A stretch of DNA of 64,000 nucleotides, taken from NCBI RefSeq assembly GCF_025566885.1, contig NZ_JAOQJQ010000004.1, forward strand, positions 124,001 through 188,000, read 5' to 3'. Made by a program: the position numbers and the translations under genes. Shown here one piece after another: positions 27,440 to 35,657 of this stretch (within the stretch, counting starts at the first letter, position 1; every line of letters begins with the position of its first letter). The notes beneath the pieces were generated by a model. It saw only the letters and a list, made by a program, of their open reading frames with translations. It did no database searches and was not told where the DNA came from. The stretch comes from Brotonthovivens ammoniilytica (lineage in GTDB: Bacteria > Bacillota > Clostridia > Lachnospirales > Lachnospiraceae).

Positions 27440-28018
27440 CTATTTCCAGTTTGGATTGTCAACTACTGCAGGTTTTCCGTCCTCATCCACGATCATTTTA
27501 TGATAGCCCTTTGTTTCAATAGTTCCATAATCATGACCTGCATCAGCGCCGAATACATAAAAGGTTCTTAAAGGTTTATCCCCGGTATTAACGGTCCGAT
27601 GGGCATAGCGCCTTGGCACATAAACTACTTCCCCTTTTTTCAACGGCATTTCAATGGTATCTCCCTCCGGATTTTCCATTACCATAAATCCCTCTCCGTC
27701 CAGCATATAGTATACTTCTGCTGTTTCCAAAATAGTATGAAAGTGGCCTTTCGTCATAAAATACTCACTGCCGACTTTTCCCGGATACAAAATAGTTGTT
27801 CCAAAGGCAAGGTCTCCGGCCCTCTCCGGGCAGCCCAGTTCATGCCATTCGTAAATAACAGGATCTTCATTCTTTAAAATTTCCTCTGCTGCCTGTACAT
27901 CATGATACATATCCTTCATCTGTGACAATGTTCTTTTGCTTGACTCCGCTGTTTCGGATTTTCCTGTCTTCAGATCAAAATCTACCAGAAAACTGCTGTC
28001 CCAATTGAACTGATTCAT
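27440..28018 (-). CDS. Cupin-type glucose-6-phosphate isomerase
   Basis: A 192-residue single-domain cupin of the archaeal-type PGI family, unrelated to the usual bacterial Pgi. The metal motif is GHFHTILETAEVYYML with the last His in YAHRTVN. I start at the ATG at 28018, with CGGAGGAAG upstream, giving MNQFNWDSSF; the frame stays open into the upstream gene. A cupin PGI inside a sugar operon usually handles a dedicated hexose or keto-hexose phosphate rather than central glycolysis. Confidence 0.85.
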   Translation of the reverse strand: MNQFNWDSSFLVDFDLKTGKSETAESSKRTLSQMKDMYHDVQAAEEILKNEDPVIYEWHELGCPERAGDLAFGTTILYPGKVGSEYFMTKGHFHTILETAEVYYMLDGEGFMVMENPEGDTIEMPLKKGEVVYVPRRYAHRTVNTGDKPLRTFYVFGADAGHDYGTIETKGYHKMIVDEDGKPAVVDNPNWK

Positions 28019-28034
28019 GTTATCTTCCTCCGTC

Positions 28035-28985
28035 TTATTTCTGTGACTGAACTTTTTTAGCAATTTCGCTTAATTCATTTAAAATTTCACCTTCTATCGG
28101 CAGATGGAAAACCTCTGATATTACCTGAGTCCACCCGTGGATAAAGTAAATCCAGCCGTCCTCTACATGAAGCCTTTTATCTCTTTTCTGTGCATCTGCC
28201 TGATCTTTAAATACAAGATTTCCCCTATAGTTGATTTCCCACACAAGGCTGTCTTTGGGAAACTGGCAGTCATCTGTCAGCGGTGAACCCGGAGCATCCT
28301 TTCCAAGTCCGGTGGCATTCACAATCAGAGAATGGGGTTTTAAAGATGCAAGGGTTTTATCATTGTCAGCCGGAGAAGGATTATGGATATATTCCATTTT
28401 TGTGGCAGGATTCAGATCTTTCAGCAATTCTTTTGCGGATTCAAGTCTTGGCACACTGCGGTTTGCTATAATAATTCTGCCTGGAACATTATCACCGAAT
28501 TTTTCCTGGGTCAGATACATGGACATTGCCAGAGAACTTCCCCCCGCTCCCAGCAGGAGCACATCCCCGTCATAGGTTTTCCAATAATCAGCAGGAACAA
28601 AGTTTTCCAAAGCAAGTCCGCTGGAAATAGGATCTTTCGCATGTCCGCACAGTTTTCCGTCTTTTTTAGAAATAGATGATATTTCCCCTAATGACACAGC
28701 ATACGAATCCAGATATTCAAACTGGTCCTTGCAGGCATGATACAAATCTATTTTATGTGTTGTAACCAGTGCGCCTAAAGACAGCGGATCATTTTTAATA
28801 AATTCCACCGCCTCGCGGTACTCTTCCGGTGAGGAATGCGGCTTAAAATCAATCCCTTTAATCACCGCATCTTTCAGTCCCAGCGCTTTTGCCCATTCCG
28901 GAAAAACCCGCATAATAGATGACTGAGTAGTTGTTACACCAATGAAATAGATGGTTGGCTGTACTGCCGTCACATAACTGTTCAT
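28035..28985 (-). CDS. Shikimate-dehydrogenase-fold oxidoreductase (AroE-like, divergent active site)
   Basis: A 316-residue protein with the AroE fold: an N-terminal substrate domain and a Rossmann domain starting LLGAGGSSLAMSMYL near residue 145, with NATGLGKDAPGSP resembling the NATxxGM motif. The catalytic Lys (VTTHK) and Asp (GHAKD) can be aligned, but the usual NVTxPxK and NTD contexts are changed, so shikimate is probably not the substrate. It is the first gene after the promoter at 29034-29062. Confidence 0.75.
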   Translation of the reverse strand: MNSYVTAVQPTIYFIGVTTTQSSIMRVFPEWAKALGLKDAVIKGIDFKPHSSPEEYREAVEFIKNDPLSLGALVTTHKIDLYHACKDQFEYLDSYAVSLGEISSISKKDGKLCGHAKDPISSGLALENFVPADYWKTYDGDVLLLGAGGSSLAMSMYLTQEKFGDNVPGRIIIANRSVPRLESAKELLKDLNPATKMEYIHNPSPADNDKTLASLKPHSLIVNATGLGKDAPGSPLTDDCQFPKDSLVWEINYRGNLVFKDQADAQKRDKRLHVEDGWIYFIHGWTQVISEVFHLPIEGEILNELSEIAKKVQSQK

Positions 28986-29025
28986 AAGTCCTTTTCCTTT
29001 CTTGTTTTATATCTTTTATTATTAT

Positions 29026-29062
29026 TTATTGTTATTTTATCATTTATTTTATTGTTATACAA
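29026..29062 (-). promoter_or_regulatory. Promoter with overlapping direct repeat, upstream of the AroE-like gene
   Basis: On the minus strand TTGTAT (29057-29062) and TAAAAT (29034-29039) are 17 bases apart. On the plus strand TTATTGTTAT occurs twice, at 29026-29035 and 29049-29058, overlapping the -10 and the -35 box. The repeats look like operator half-sites. Upstream genes may also read through from the deoC promoter. Confidence 0.5.
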
Positions 29063-29089
29063 TATTATTTTTTGTTTTTTATGTTGTTT

Positions 29090-30664
29090 TTATATTGTTT
29101 TTTGTTCTTTTTCAGCTATTTTATTTGTATTTTTTAAACAATCCCCCATAATCGCCATATAATGCGCAAATTTTCGATGCAGCTCATAATATGTCCGGTA
29201 TTCACAGGTCTTCTCAGAATCCGGCTCCTGAATACTTTCCACTACATGAATTTCATCCAGCCGGTCATATGACTTCCAGTATCCCAGTCCATAGGCAGCC
29301 AGCGCAGCAGCTCCCAGGGATGCCGCATCCTGATCCACCACTGTTTTTATCATGCGCATTCCAAACACATCGGCAAACATCTGTCTCCATACCCGGCTTT
29401 TGCTGCCTCCGCCCACCAGCAGCATTTCATGAATATCCGGCTGATATTTTTTCAGAACCAGCATTGCATAATACAAATTATAAGTAATGCCCTCCATAGC
29501 AGAACGCACCATATCATTCCTGTTATGGCCCAGCTTCAGCCCGATATACCCGCCGCAGATATCCGGGCTTTCTTCAATCATGGCTCCTCCGGCAAAACTC
29601 GGATTGAAAATCAGTTTATTAGCGCCAATGGGCGACTCCGTAACCATTTTGTTCATTTCGTCATAAGCGTCATCTATTTCCTCTGTTTTTTCCTTTTCCA
29701 CCAGGTCCGGACAAATACAATCCCTTACCCAGCGAAAGCTGTTTCCTGCCGAGAAAATACTTGTAGCTGATGTATAAAGTCCCTCCACGCAATGTTCAAA
29801 CACAAAAGGAAGATATTGTCTGTCTAATATGGGCTCTTTTGCGATAACCGCAATCCAGCTGGATGAGCCAAGAGACGTATAGGTTCTTCCATGTTTAGTC
29901 CCCTTTGCCCCGAGAGCCATACAGGAATTATCCACACCGCCGCAGATTACTTTTGTTTCCGTTGTCAGTCCCAGTTCTCTGGCAGGCCCTTCCAGAAGAT
30001 TACCCACCACTCCATGAGACGGTATAATTTCCGGCAGAAGCTTTTTATCAATCCCGGCTGTCTGTATATATTCATCTACATAAGCTCTCTCCTTTAAGCT
30101 GTATACACCACTGCCGGAAGCATAGGAATAATCAGTATATGCCTTTCCTGTCATCACAAAGTTACAGTAATCCTTAGAACCCAGTATTTTATATGTTTTT
30201 TGATACAATTCAGGTTCTGCATCCCGATACCACATAATTTTAAAAACAGAATAGCATTCCGCCGGAAATCCATTTCCGGTACACATATACCAGCGGTCAT
30301 AATCCGTCTTCTTAAAAAATTCTGCCGCCTGTCTGCCAGCCCGCTTATCTGACCAGATAGGCGTATAGCTTCTCAATAACGTTCCGTCTGCCGCCACAGG
30401 TACAACCCCCAGAGAATGTCCCGAAATAGCCAGCCCCTTTACCTCTTTGGGCGAAGTGTTTGTCTTTTTCATTAACAATCTTGTGGTTTCTACAATCCCG
30501 TTCCACCAGTCTTCTGGTTTCTGTTCATGGATATCACTGCCGTCATAACGGGTTTCATATGCCTGAAACGTATGAACCAGGGAAGTTCCTTCCACATCAA
30601 ATAAGGAGCTTTTTATTCCGCCTGTCCCTAGATCATATGCAATAATTTTATCTTTTTTTTCCAT
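29090..30664 (-). CDS. FGGY-family carbohydrate kinase, xylulokinase-like
   Basis: A 524-residue sugar kinase. IIAYDLGTGGIKSSLFD is the phosphate-1 loop and LLVGGGSKSRVWRQMFADVF near residue 410 the adenosine-binding motif, with ISGHSLGVVPV between. I prefer the ATG at 30664, seven bases after GAGG, over the ATG at 30670, which would be only one base from it. It follows the deoC-type aldolase by 29 bases, suggesting one message. Substrate unknown. Confidence 0.88.
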   Translation of the reverse strand: MEKKDKIIAYDLGTGGIKSSLFDVEGTSLVHTFQAYETRYDGSDIHEQKPEDWWNGIVETTRLLMKKTNTSPKEVKGLAISGHSLGVVPVAADGTLLRSYTPIWSDKRAGRQAAEFFKKTDYDRWYMCTGNGFPAECYSVFKIMWYRDAEPELYQKTYKILGSKDYCNFVMTGKAYTDYSYASGSGVYSLKERAYVDEYIQTAGIDKKLLPEIIPSHGVVGNLLEGPARELGLTTETKVICGGVDNSCMALGAKGTKHGRTYTSLGSSSWIAVIAKEPILDRQYLPFVFEHCVEGLYTSATSIFSAGNSFRWVRDCICPDLVEKEKTEEIDDAYDEMNKMVTESPIGANKLIFNPSFAGGAMIEESPDICGGYIGLKLGHNRNDMVRSAMEGITYNLYYAMLVLKKYQPDIHEMLLVGGGSKSRVWRQMFADVFGMRMIKTVVDQDAASLGAAALAAYGLGYWKSYDRLDEIHVVESIQEPDSEKTCEYRTYYELHRKFAHYMAIMGDCLKNTNKIAEKEQKTI

Positions 30665-30693
30665 AACCATTCCTCTCTGCCTGCCGCCTTCAT

Positions 30694-31365
30694 TCAGGCA
30701 TCAAAACTGGATACAATCTCCAAAGCAGATCTGGTATTGATTCCAAACCGTTCCACACCCATAGCACACAGTGCATCAAATTCTGCCCTGGTACGGATGC
30801 CGCCTGCAGCTTTTACTTTAATTTGACCATCTGTAAGCTGTTTGATTCTGGATATTCTGGACAGATTAGCATCACCCGGCACCCATCCGGTGCCGGTTTT
30901 TAAAAAATCAGCTCCCGTCTGGAGCACCAGACTGCAGGCGTCTTCCATTTCCTCATCCGTCAGACAATTTAACTCAATAATTACTTTTGTCAGCACATGT
31001 TCAGGCGCCAGATCAATGAGCTGTTTCAACTCATTTAATACATAATCATATTCTTTATTTTTAAATTTCCCCACATTCATCACAATGTCCATTTCCTGTA
31101 CGCCATCTTTGATCAGTTCCTGGGCTTCCAGCAATTTTACACTTGTTTTATGAGCTCCCCCTGGAAAACCTACAGGAGCTCCTACATAAATATCCGGTTC
31201 ATCCTTAAGCAGCCCGCTCACTGTTTTGGTCCAGCACGGAAGTGAATGTACATTTATAAAGCTATACTTCTTTGCAATTTTTACCACTTCCTCTATATCC
31301 GCCTGGGAATGATGTGTACGAACCGCACTAATATCAATCATTCTGGCAGCTTCTTTTGACGTCAT
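30694..31365 (-). CDS. deoC: Deoxyribose-phosphate aldolase family protein (DeoC)
   Basis: Class I aldolase, 223 residues. The Schiff-base Lys lies in ADFLKTGTGW, the second active-site Lys in VKAAGGIRT and the conserved Asp in EMDIVMNVG. The canonical reaction splits 2-deoxyribose 5-phosphate into acetaldehyde and glyceraldehyde 3-phosphate, but DeoC homologues in sugar clusters can use other aldols. I use the ATG at 31365 with GAGG eight bases before it; a GTG at 31374 overlaps that site. It is the first gene of block A. Confidence 0.85.
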   Translation of the reverse strand: MTSKEAARMIDISAVRTHHSQADIEEVVKIAKKYSFINVHSLPCWTKTVSGLLKDEPDIYVGAPVGFPGGAHKTSVKLLEAQELIKDGVQEMDIVMNVGKFKNKEYDYVLNELKQLIDLAPEHVLTKVIIELNCLTDEEMEDACSLVLQTGADFLKTGTGWVPGDANLSRISRIKQLTDGQIKVKAAGGIRTRAEFDALCAMGVERFGINTRSALEIVSSFDA

Positions 31366-31419
31366 AACTGTCACCTCAGTCTTTCCTGTTTTATTGTTTT
31401 GAAAAGGGTAATTTGTTTT

Positions 31420-31504
31420 TTGATTCGTTCCAATTATAATTATATGATCACTTTTCTATAAAATCAATATTTGTTTTACCATTTTATAATTTGTTCGTTC
31501 AAAT
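31420..31504 (-). promoter_or_regulatory. deoC promoter with two TTCGTTC operator-like sites
   Basis: On the minus strand TTGATT (31462-31467) and TATAAT (31439-31444) are 17 bases apart. On the plus strand TTCGTTCNAATT occurs at about 31424-31435 just beyond the -10 box and again at about 31494-31505, on the side of the divergent DeoR gene. The paired sites would suit control of both directions by the DeoR protein. Confidence 0.55.
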
Positions 31505-31629
31505 TTCTGACAATTGTGGTATTATAGATACAGAATCTATCTGATCTGCTATAAAAAATGATCCAAATTGACACTGATGCTGCGCCTAACTATAATGAAA
31601 TAAAAAAACACACAGAAAGGGTCCATAGA

Positions 31630-32421
31630 ATGTACAGCATCGAACGAAAAGCAGAAATTCTTAAGTTTCTAGAGCAGGATGGAAAAATTGAGGTAAACAT
31701 ACTGGCAGATCAGTTTCACACCTCCAGAGAAACCATCCGAAGAGATTTAAAAGATCTAGAAGCACAGGGCGCACTTACCAGGACGCACGGAGGCGCTGTC
31801 TCTATTAAATTGCAGGATACACAGTCAGATTCCCCCATTCATGAATATCCTCTGGAGGTCAGGGGTATTCAAAATTACATGCAAAAACAGGAAATCTGCA
31901 AAAAAGCGGTTTCTTTTATCCAGGACGGCGATACCGTTTTTGTGGACAACAGCTCCACTACTATGTATCTGGCACAGTTTCTTCCCCCAAAGCTTCATGT
32001 TACCTTTATTACTAATTCCATAAAATTCCTGGCAGAGGCTTCCCGCTGTGACTGCACAAACAAACTGTTTATCTGCCTGGGCGGGCTTTATAATCCTAAA
32101 AATTTGTCCACTTATGACAACGCTTCCATGGCCGGCAGCGATTATTATCCTGACAAATGTTTTATATCCTGTGCCGGAATCAGCTCAGAGCGTATGCTGA
32201 CCGACACAAGTATTCATGAAGTCAGCACTAAAAAATATATGATTGATGCTTCCAAAGAGGTGTTTCTTTTAGCCGATCACACAAAATTTGAAATTAACGG
32301 CCAGTTTTTTTTAACTGATTTTGACAGCATAGATTACATTATTACGGATTCTGAGGTAATTCCTGATTCCTGCGTATTTTTGAAGGACACAAATATAAAA
32401 ATCATTTCCGATCTTAACTGA
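31630..32421 (+). CDS. DeoR-family transcription regulator
   Basis: A 263-residue regulator, second of its family here. The HTH is in RKAEILKFLEQDGKIEVN followed by TSRETIRRDLKDLEAQG and the HGGA hinge. The C-terminal effector domain has VDNSSTTMYLAQFL and VFLLADHTKF. I choose the ATG at 31630 (AAAGGG upstream) over in-frame starts back to 31558. It is divergent from deoC and heads block B. It probably controls both directions; the effector should be a sugar phosphate by family rule. Confidence 0.9.
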   Translation: MYSIERKAEILKFLEQDGKIEVNILADQFHTSRETIRRDLKDLEAQGALTRTHGGAVSIKLQDTQSDSPIHEYPLEVRGIQNYMQKQEICKKAVSFIQDGDTVFVDNSSTTMYLAQFLPPKLHVTFITNSIKFLAEASRCDCTNKLFICLGGLYNPKNLSTYDNASMAGSDYYPDKCFISCAGISSERMLTDTSIHEVSTKKYMIDASKEVFLLADHTKFEINGQFFLTDFDSIDYIITDSEVIPDSCVFLKDTNIKIISDLN

Positions 32422-32436
32422 TTTTTCCCGAATGTG

Positions 32437-32465
32437 TTGATTTTTCTTTTTCTCCATGGTACAAT
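32437..32465 (+). promoter_or_regulatory. Promoter of the PfkB-aldolase-kinase operon
   Basis: TTGATT (32437-32442) and TACAAT (32460-32465) are 17 bases apart. It lies 68 bases before the PfkB start. TTGTTTATGTGGC at 32501-32513, shortly after the expected transcription start, matches sites at the promoter of the gene ending at 36930. Confidence 0.6.
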
Positions 32466-32532
32466 CCAGTCAAACGCAGACATAATGCCACATTTATTGT
32501 TTGTTTATGTGGCTTTAAAGGAGGAAAAGCAT

Positions 32533-33471
32533 ATGACACAGATACATACGGTAACTCTCAATCCTGCAGTGGATCAAATTCTGTATCTGAATCATTTTCA
32601 TTCAGAGGTTACCAACCGCCTCACCGGAACAGTCCGGGGACTCGGCGGCAAGGGCACCCATGTATCCATAAACCTAAAGCAGCTTGGCCTTGATAATACC
32701 GCATTCGGTATTGTCCACGGAAACACCGGCTCAGAAATTATCCGGATGCTGGAAAATAATGGTATACAGGTGCACTTTCAGCACTTTTCGGATCATGAAT
32801 CCAGAACAAATTATCTTTTAATCGAGGATGGCGGTATCTGCACCTGCCTTTCTTCCCAAGGCGTTTCTTTATCAGAAGAAAACATTTCTGATTTTATTAT
32901 CTATATGAAACAGCACATTGATGATGGGGACTACCTGATTCTGTCAGGTGACGCCTCAAATTGTCCCAATGCCTTTGTGTACAACACAATCATGAAGGCA
33001 TTTCGGGACAGCAATCTAAAAATCTTTTTAGATGCCAGCGGCGAAACCCTGAAGCAATGTATTCTCGAAAAACCCTTTTTAATCAAACCCAATCAGGATG
33101 AATTGTCTTACCTCTGCGGTAAAGAATTAAAAACAGAAAAAGATATTCTGCAGGCCCTGCAGTCTTTGGATGTTTATGAAATCCCCATCATTGCTGTTTC
33201 TTTAGGAGGCTCTGGATCTATGGTACGTTCAAGATACGGAACTTTCCGCATAAAACCGCCCAAAGTCCAGGTATGCAATACCATTGGATGCGGTGACAGT
33301 TTTTTATCCGGCCTGATTTTCGGCGTTTACCAGGGTCTTTCTACAGAAGATACTCTGCGTCTTGCTACTGCAGTTTCCGCAGCTACCGCAGAGTCGAAAC
33401 TCTCTGTTGGATATGACGCCGGACGGGCGGATGAATTAAAAAAGAATGTTTTCATTGAAAGAATTGATTAA
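32533..33471 (+). CDS. PfkB-family sugar-phosphate kinase (1-phosphofructokinase / tagatose-6-phosphate kinase type)
   Basis: A 312-residue kinase of the LacC/FruK branch. HTVTLNPAVDQILYL opens the protein, GLGGKGTHVSINLKQLG is the substrate-binding motif and IGCGDSFLSGLIFG carries the catalytic Asp and anion hole. The ATG at 32533 has AAGGAGG eight bases before it. It is followed by a class II aldolase, a pairing that suggests phosphorylation of a ketose phosphate before cleavage. Exact substrate unknown. Confidence 0.87.
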   Translation: MTQIHTVTLNPAVDQILYLNHFHSEVTNRLTGTVRGLGGKGTHVSINLKQLGLDNTAFGIVHGNTGSEIIRMLENNGIQVHFQHFSDHESRTNYLLIEDGGICTCLSSQGVSLSEENISDFIIYMKQHIDDGDYLILSGDASNCPNAFVYNTIMKAFRDSNLKIFLDASGETLKQCILEKPFLIKPNQDELSYLCGKELKTEKDILQALQSLDVYEIPIIAVSLGGSGSMVRSRYGTFRIKPPKVQVCNTIGCGDSFLSGLIFGVYQGLSTEDTLRLATAVSAATAESKLSVGYDAGRADELKKNVFIERID

Positions 33472-33489
33472 AAGAAAGGAAGAACCGTT

Positions 33490-34128
33490 ATGAATTTATC
33501 TTACTATGATATGCGTATAGAAATGTGCCGGGTAGCCAGACTTATGTTTGAACGGCGGCTTACCAACGCCGCCGGAGGAAACTTTTCCGTTCGGGTAGAC
33601 GAAAACCGTATTCTTCTCTCGCCTTCCATGATGTCAGAAGAGCGGCACTGCGATATGAAACCAGAAGATTTTCTGTTGATAGACTATGATGAAAATATTA
33701 TTGAGGGAAGCGGCAGATTGTCACGGGAAACACTGATGCATGTTCTGATCTTAAAGAACTTTAAAGAAATCGGCGCTGTCATCCATGCACATCCCTTTTA
33801 CTGTATGCCCTATGTCGCTTTTGGAAAAGAAATCCCCAATGTAACGGAAGCCACCATGGGCAGGGGGAAGGTTGGAGTCATCCCATGGACCCAGGCCTTT
33901 ACCGAAGATCTCTCCCGCAACGTTTATGAATACTTTGAGCAGCACCGAGAACTAGCGGTAAAAAAACCCATTGGTGCTATTATGCAGTATCATGGCATTG
34001 TCTGCACAGGAGACACCATTTTTAAAGCATACAGCATGCTAGAGCGCATGGAATGCGATGCTTTCTGTAATCTTTCCAAAGGGGCTGTTATGAGCACGGA
34101 AGATGTCTGCATTCCAACTTTAAAATAA
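33490..34128 (+). CDS. Class II aldolase/epimerase (L-fuculose-1-phosphate aldolase family)
   Basis: A 212-residue zinc aldolase of the FucA/RhaD/AraD family. Metal ligands are HAH in VIHAHPFYC near residue 95 and the His in QYHGIVC near residue 160; ER and NAAGGNFSVR form the N-terminal phosphate-binding region. Predicted to split a ketose 1-phosphate to dihydroxyacetone phosphate and an aldehyde, or to epimerise a pentulose phosphate. It directly precedes a rhamnulokinase-like gene, which favours the aldolase role. Confidence 0.87.
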   Translation: MNLSYYDMRIEMCRVARLMFERRLTNAAGGNFSVRVDENRILLSPSMMSEERHCDMKPEDFLLIDYDENIIEGSGRLSRETLMHVLILKNFKEIGAVIHAHPFYCMPYVAFGKEIPNVTEATMGRGKVGVIPWTQAFTEDLSRNVYEYFEQHRELAVKKPIGAIMQYHGIVCTGDTIFKAYSMLERMECDAFCNLSKGAVMSTEDVCIPTLK

Positions 34129-34166
34129 CTGATCAACCTTTTATTTCACCAGGAGACAGGTATTCT

Positions 34167-35636
34167 ATGAATTATCTAGCATTTGATCTGGGAGGCAGCA
34201 GCGGCAAATTATTTTTATCAGAATTAAAAAACAACAGACTGACGCTTACTCCCGTTCATCAATTTAAGAACAGGCCCGTTTCTATGGGAAACGGGCTGTA
34301 TTGGGATTTTATACATATCTATCAGGAACTTATATCAGGTATCCGCAAGGCGGTTGCCCAAACAGAGGATACCATTGATTCTATTGGGTTTGACAGCTTC
34401 TGTAACGATTTTGCCCTGATAGATGAGACAGGAAATCTGCTGACACCGGTGCGCTGTTACAGAGATTCCAGAACCGCCAGGTGTCAGGAACACACCTACA
34501 GCATTATGTCCAGAGAGGAGTTATATAAAATCAACGGAAATCAAAGTGCTCTGTTTAATACGCTGCTGCAGCTAGACGCTATGGAAACAGAAGGGCAGGG
34601 ATGGCTGTTAGACAACTGTTACAAGGCCTTATTTTTATCAGACCTTTTGATTTTCTGGCTCACAGGAAAGGCGGTCACAGAATATACAACCGCATCGGTC
34701 ACTCAGATGTTTGATTTTATCAAAAATGACTGGTCGGAAACGATTCTAAAAAATTATAAAATAAGAAAGTCTCTGTTCGCACCACTTGTTTTTCCTGGTA
34801 CTGTCATTGGCAGAACCTCTGATTCTTTCAATAAGGACTTAAAAACCAAAGGCTTTTTTGTTTCAAGTGTCTGCCATCATGACACTGCCTGCGCATTTCT
34901 GAGTTCTGTCTGCCCCAGACACTGCGCCATTATCAGCTGCGGAACCTGGAGCCTTGTAGGTACGGAAACCGCTTATCCAATTATCACAGAAGAAGGCTTC
35001 CTTTCCAATATCGCAAATGAAGGCGGTTATGCTGGGCATCACCGTCTTCTTCGTAATGTTATGGGCACCTGGATCATACAGGAAATCCTGCATCAGTTAA
35101 ACCACAGCGAAGAAGCTTATACCTACAGCAGACTTGATAGTGAAGCAGGAAACTGCACAACACTAGACTGTTTTATTGATGCAGATGCTGAGATCTTCTA
35201 TCAGCCAGAGAATATGATAGAAAAGATTCACAGCTTCTGTATGGAGCACTATCAGACAGCTCCCCGCACCACTGGAGAACTAATATTTTGTGTTTATGCC
35301 AGTCTTGCTTTTAAATATCGGCTGGCTATTGAAAAGCTGGAGCAAATTACACAAACCCCCCTCCCGGTCATTAATATCGTAGGCGGAGGTTCTCAAAGTT
35401 CACTGATGTGCCAGCTTACTTCGAATATCTGCCGGCGGCCAGTAGCAGCCGGTCCTGCAGATGCCAGCGCTCTTGGCAATATTCTTGTCCAGATGATTGC
35501 TTCCGGAACAATTTCCTCTGTTTCAGAAGGCCGCAGACTTATCAAAAACAGTTTTCCCGTAAAACACTATAAGCCGGATGTTTCTTCACATTGGGAAAAA
35601 CTGTACCAGGATTTTATTCTTAAATTTCACTTTTAA
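34167..35636 (+). CDS. Rhamnulokinase-like FGGY kinase
   Basis: A 489-residue kinase that begins YLAFDLGGSSGKLFL, the RhaB-style phosphate-1 loop, and continues with IGFDSFCNDFALIDETG, CGTWSLVG and a GGGSQSSLMCQLTSN adenosine motif near residue 410. These match rhamnulokinase rather than xylulokinase. With the class II aldolase just upstream it would complete a ketose to ketose 1-phosphate to DHAP route. No rhamnose isomerase is adjacent. Confidence 0.87.
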   Translation: MNYLAFDLGGSSGKLFLSELKNNRLTLTPVHQFKNRPVSMGNGLYWDFIHIYQELISGIRKAVAQTEDTIDSIGFDSFCNDFALIDETGNLLTPVRCYRDSRTARCQEHTYSIMSREELYKINGNQSALFNTLLQLDAMETEGQGWLLDNCYKALFLSDLLIFWLTGKAVTEYTTASVTQMFDFIKNDWSETILKNYKIRKSLFAPLVFPGTVIGRTSDSFNKDLKTKGFFVSSVCHHDTACAFLSSVCPRHCAIISCGTWSLVGTETAYPIITEEGFLSNIANEGGYAGHHRLLRNVMGTWIIQEILHQLNHSEEAYTYSRLDSEAGNCTTLDCFIDADAEIFYQPENMIEKIHSFCMEHYQTAPRTTGELIFCVYASLAFKYRLAIEKLEQITQTPLPVINIVGGGSQSSLMCQLTSNICRRPVAAGPADASALGNILVQMIASGTISSVSEGRRLIKNSFPVKHYKPDVSSHWEKLYQDFILKFHF

Positions 35637-35657
35637 ACTTAAAGGAGGTTCCTATCC

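Noticed and set aside
31630..32421. Regulator as a true FruR or GlpR
   Set aside because: Only the DeoR family is certain; neighbours do not include a fructose PTS or glycerol genes.
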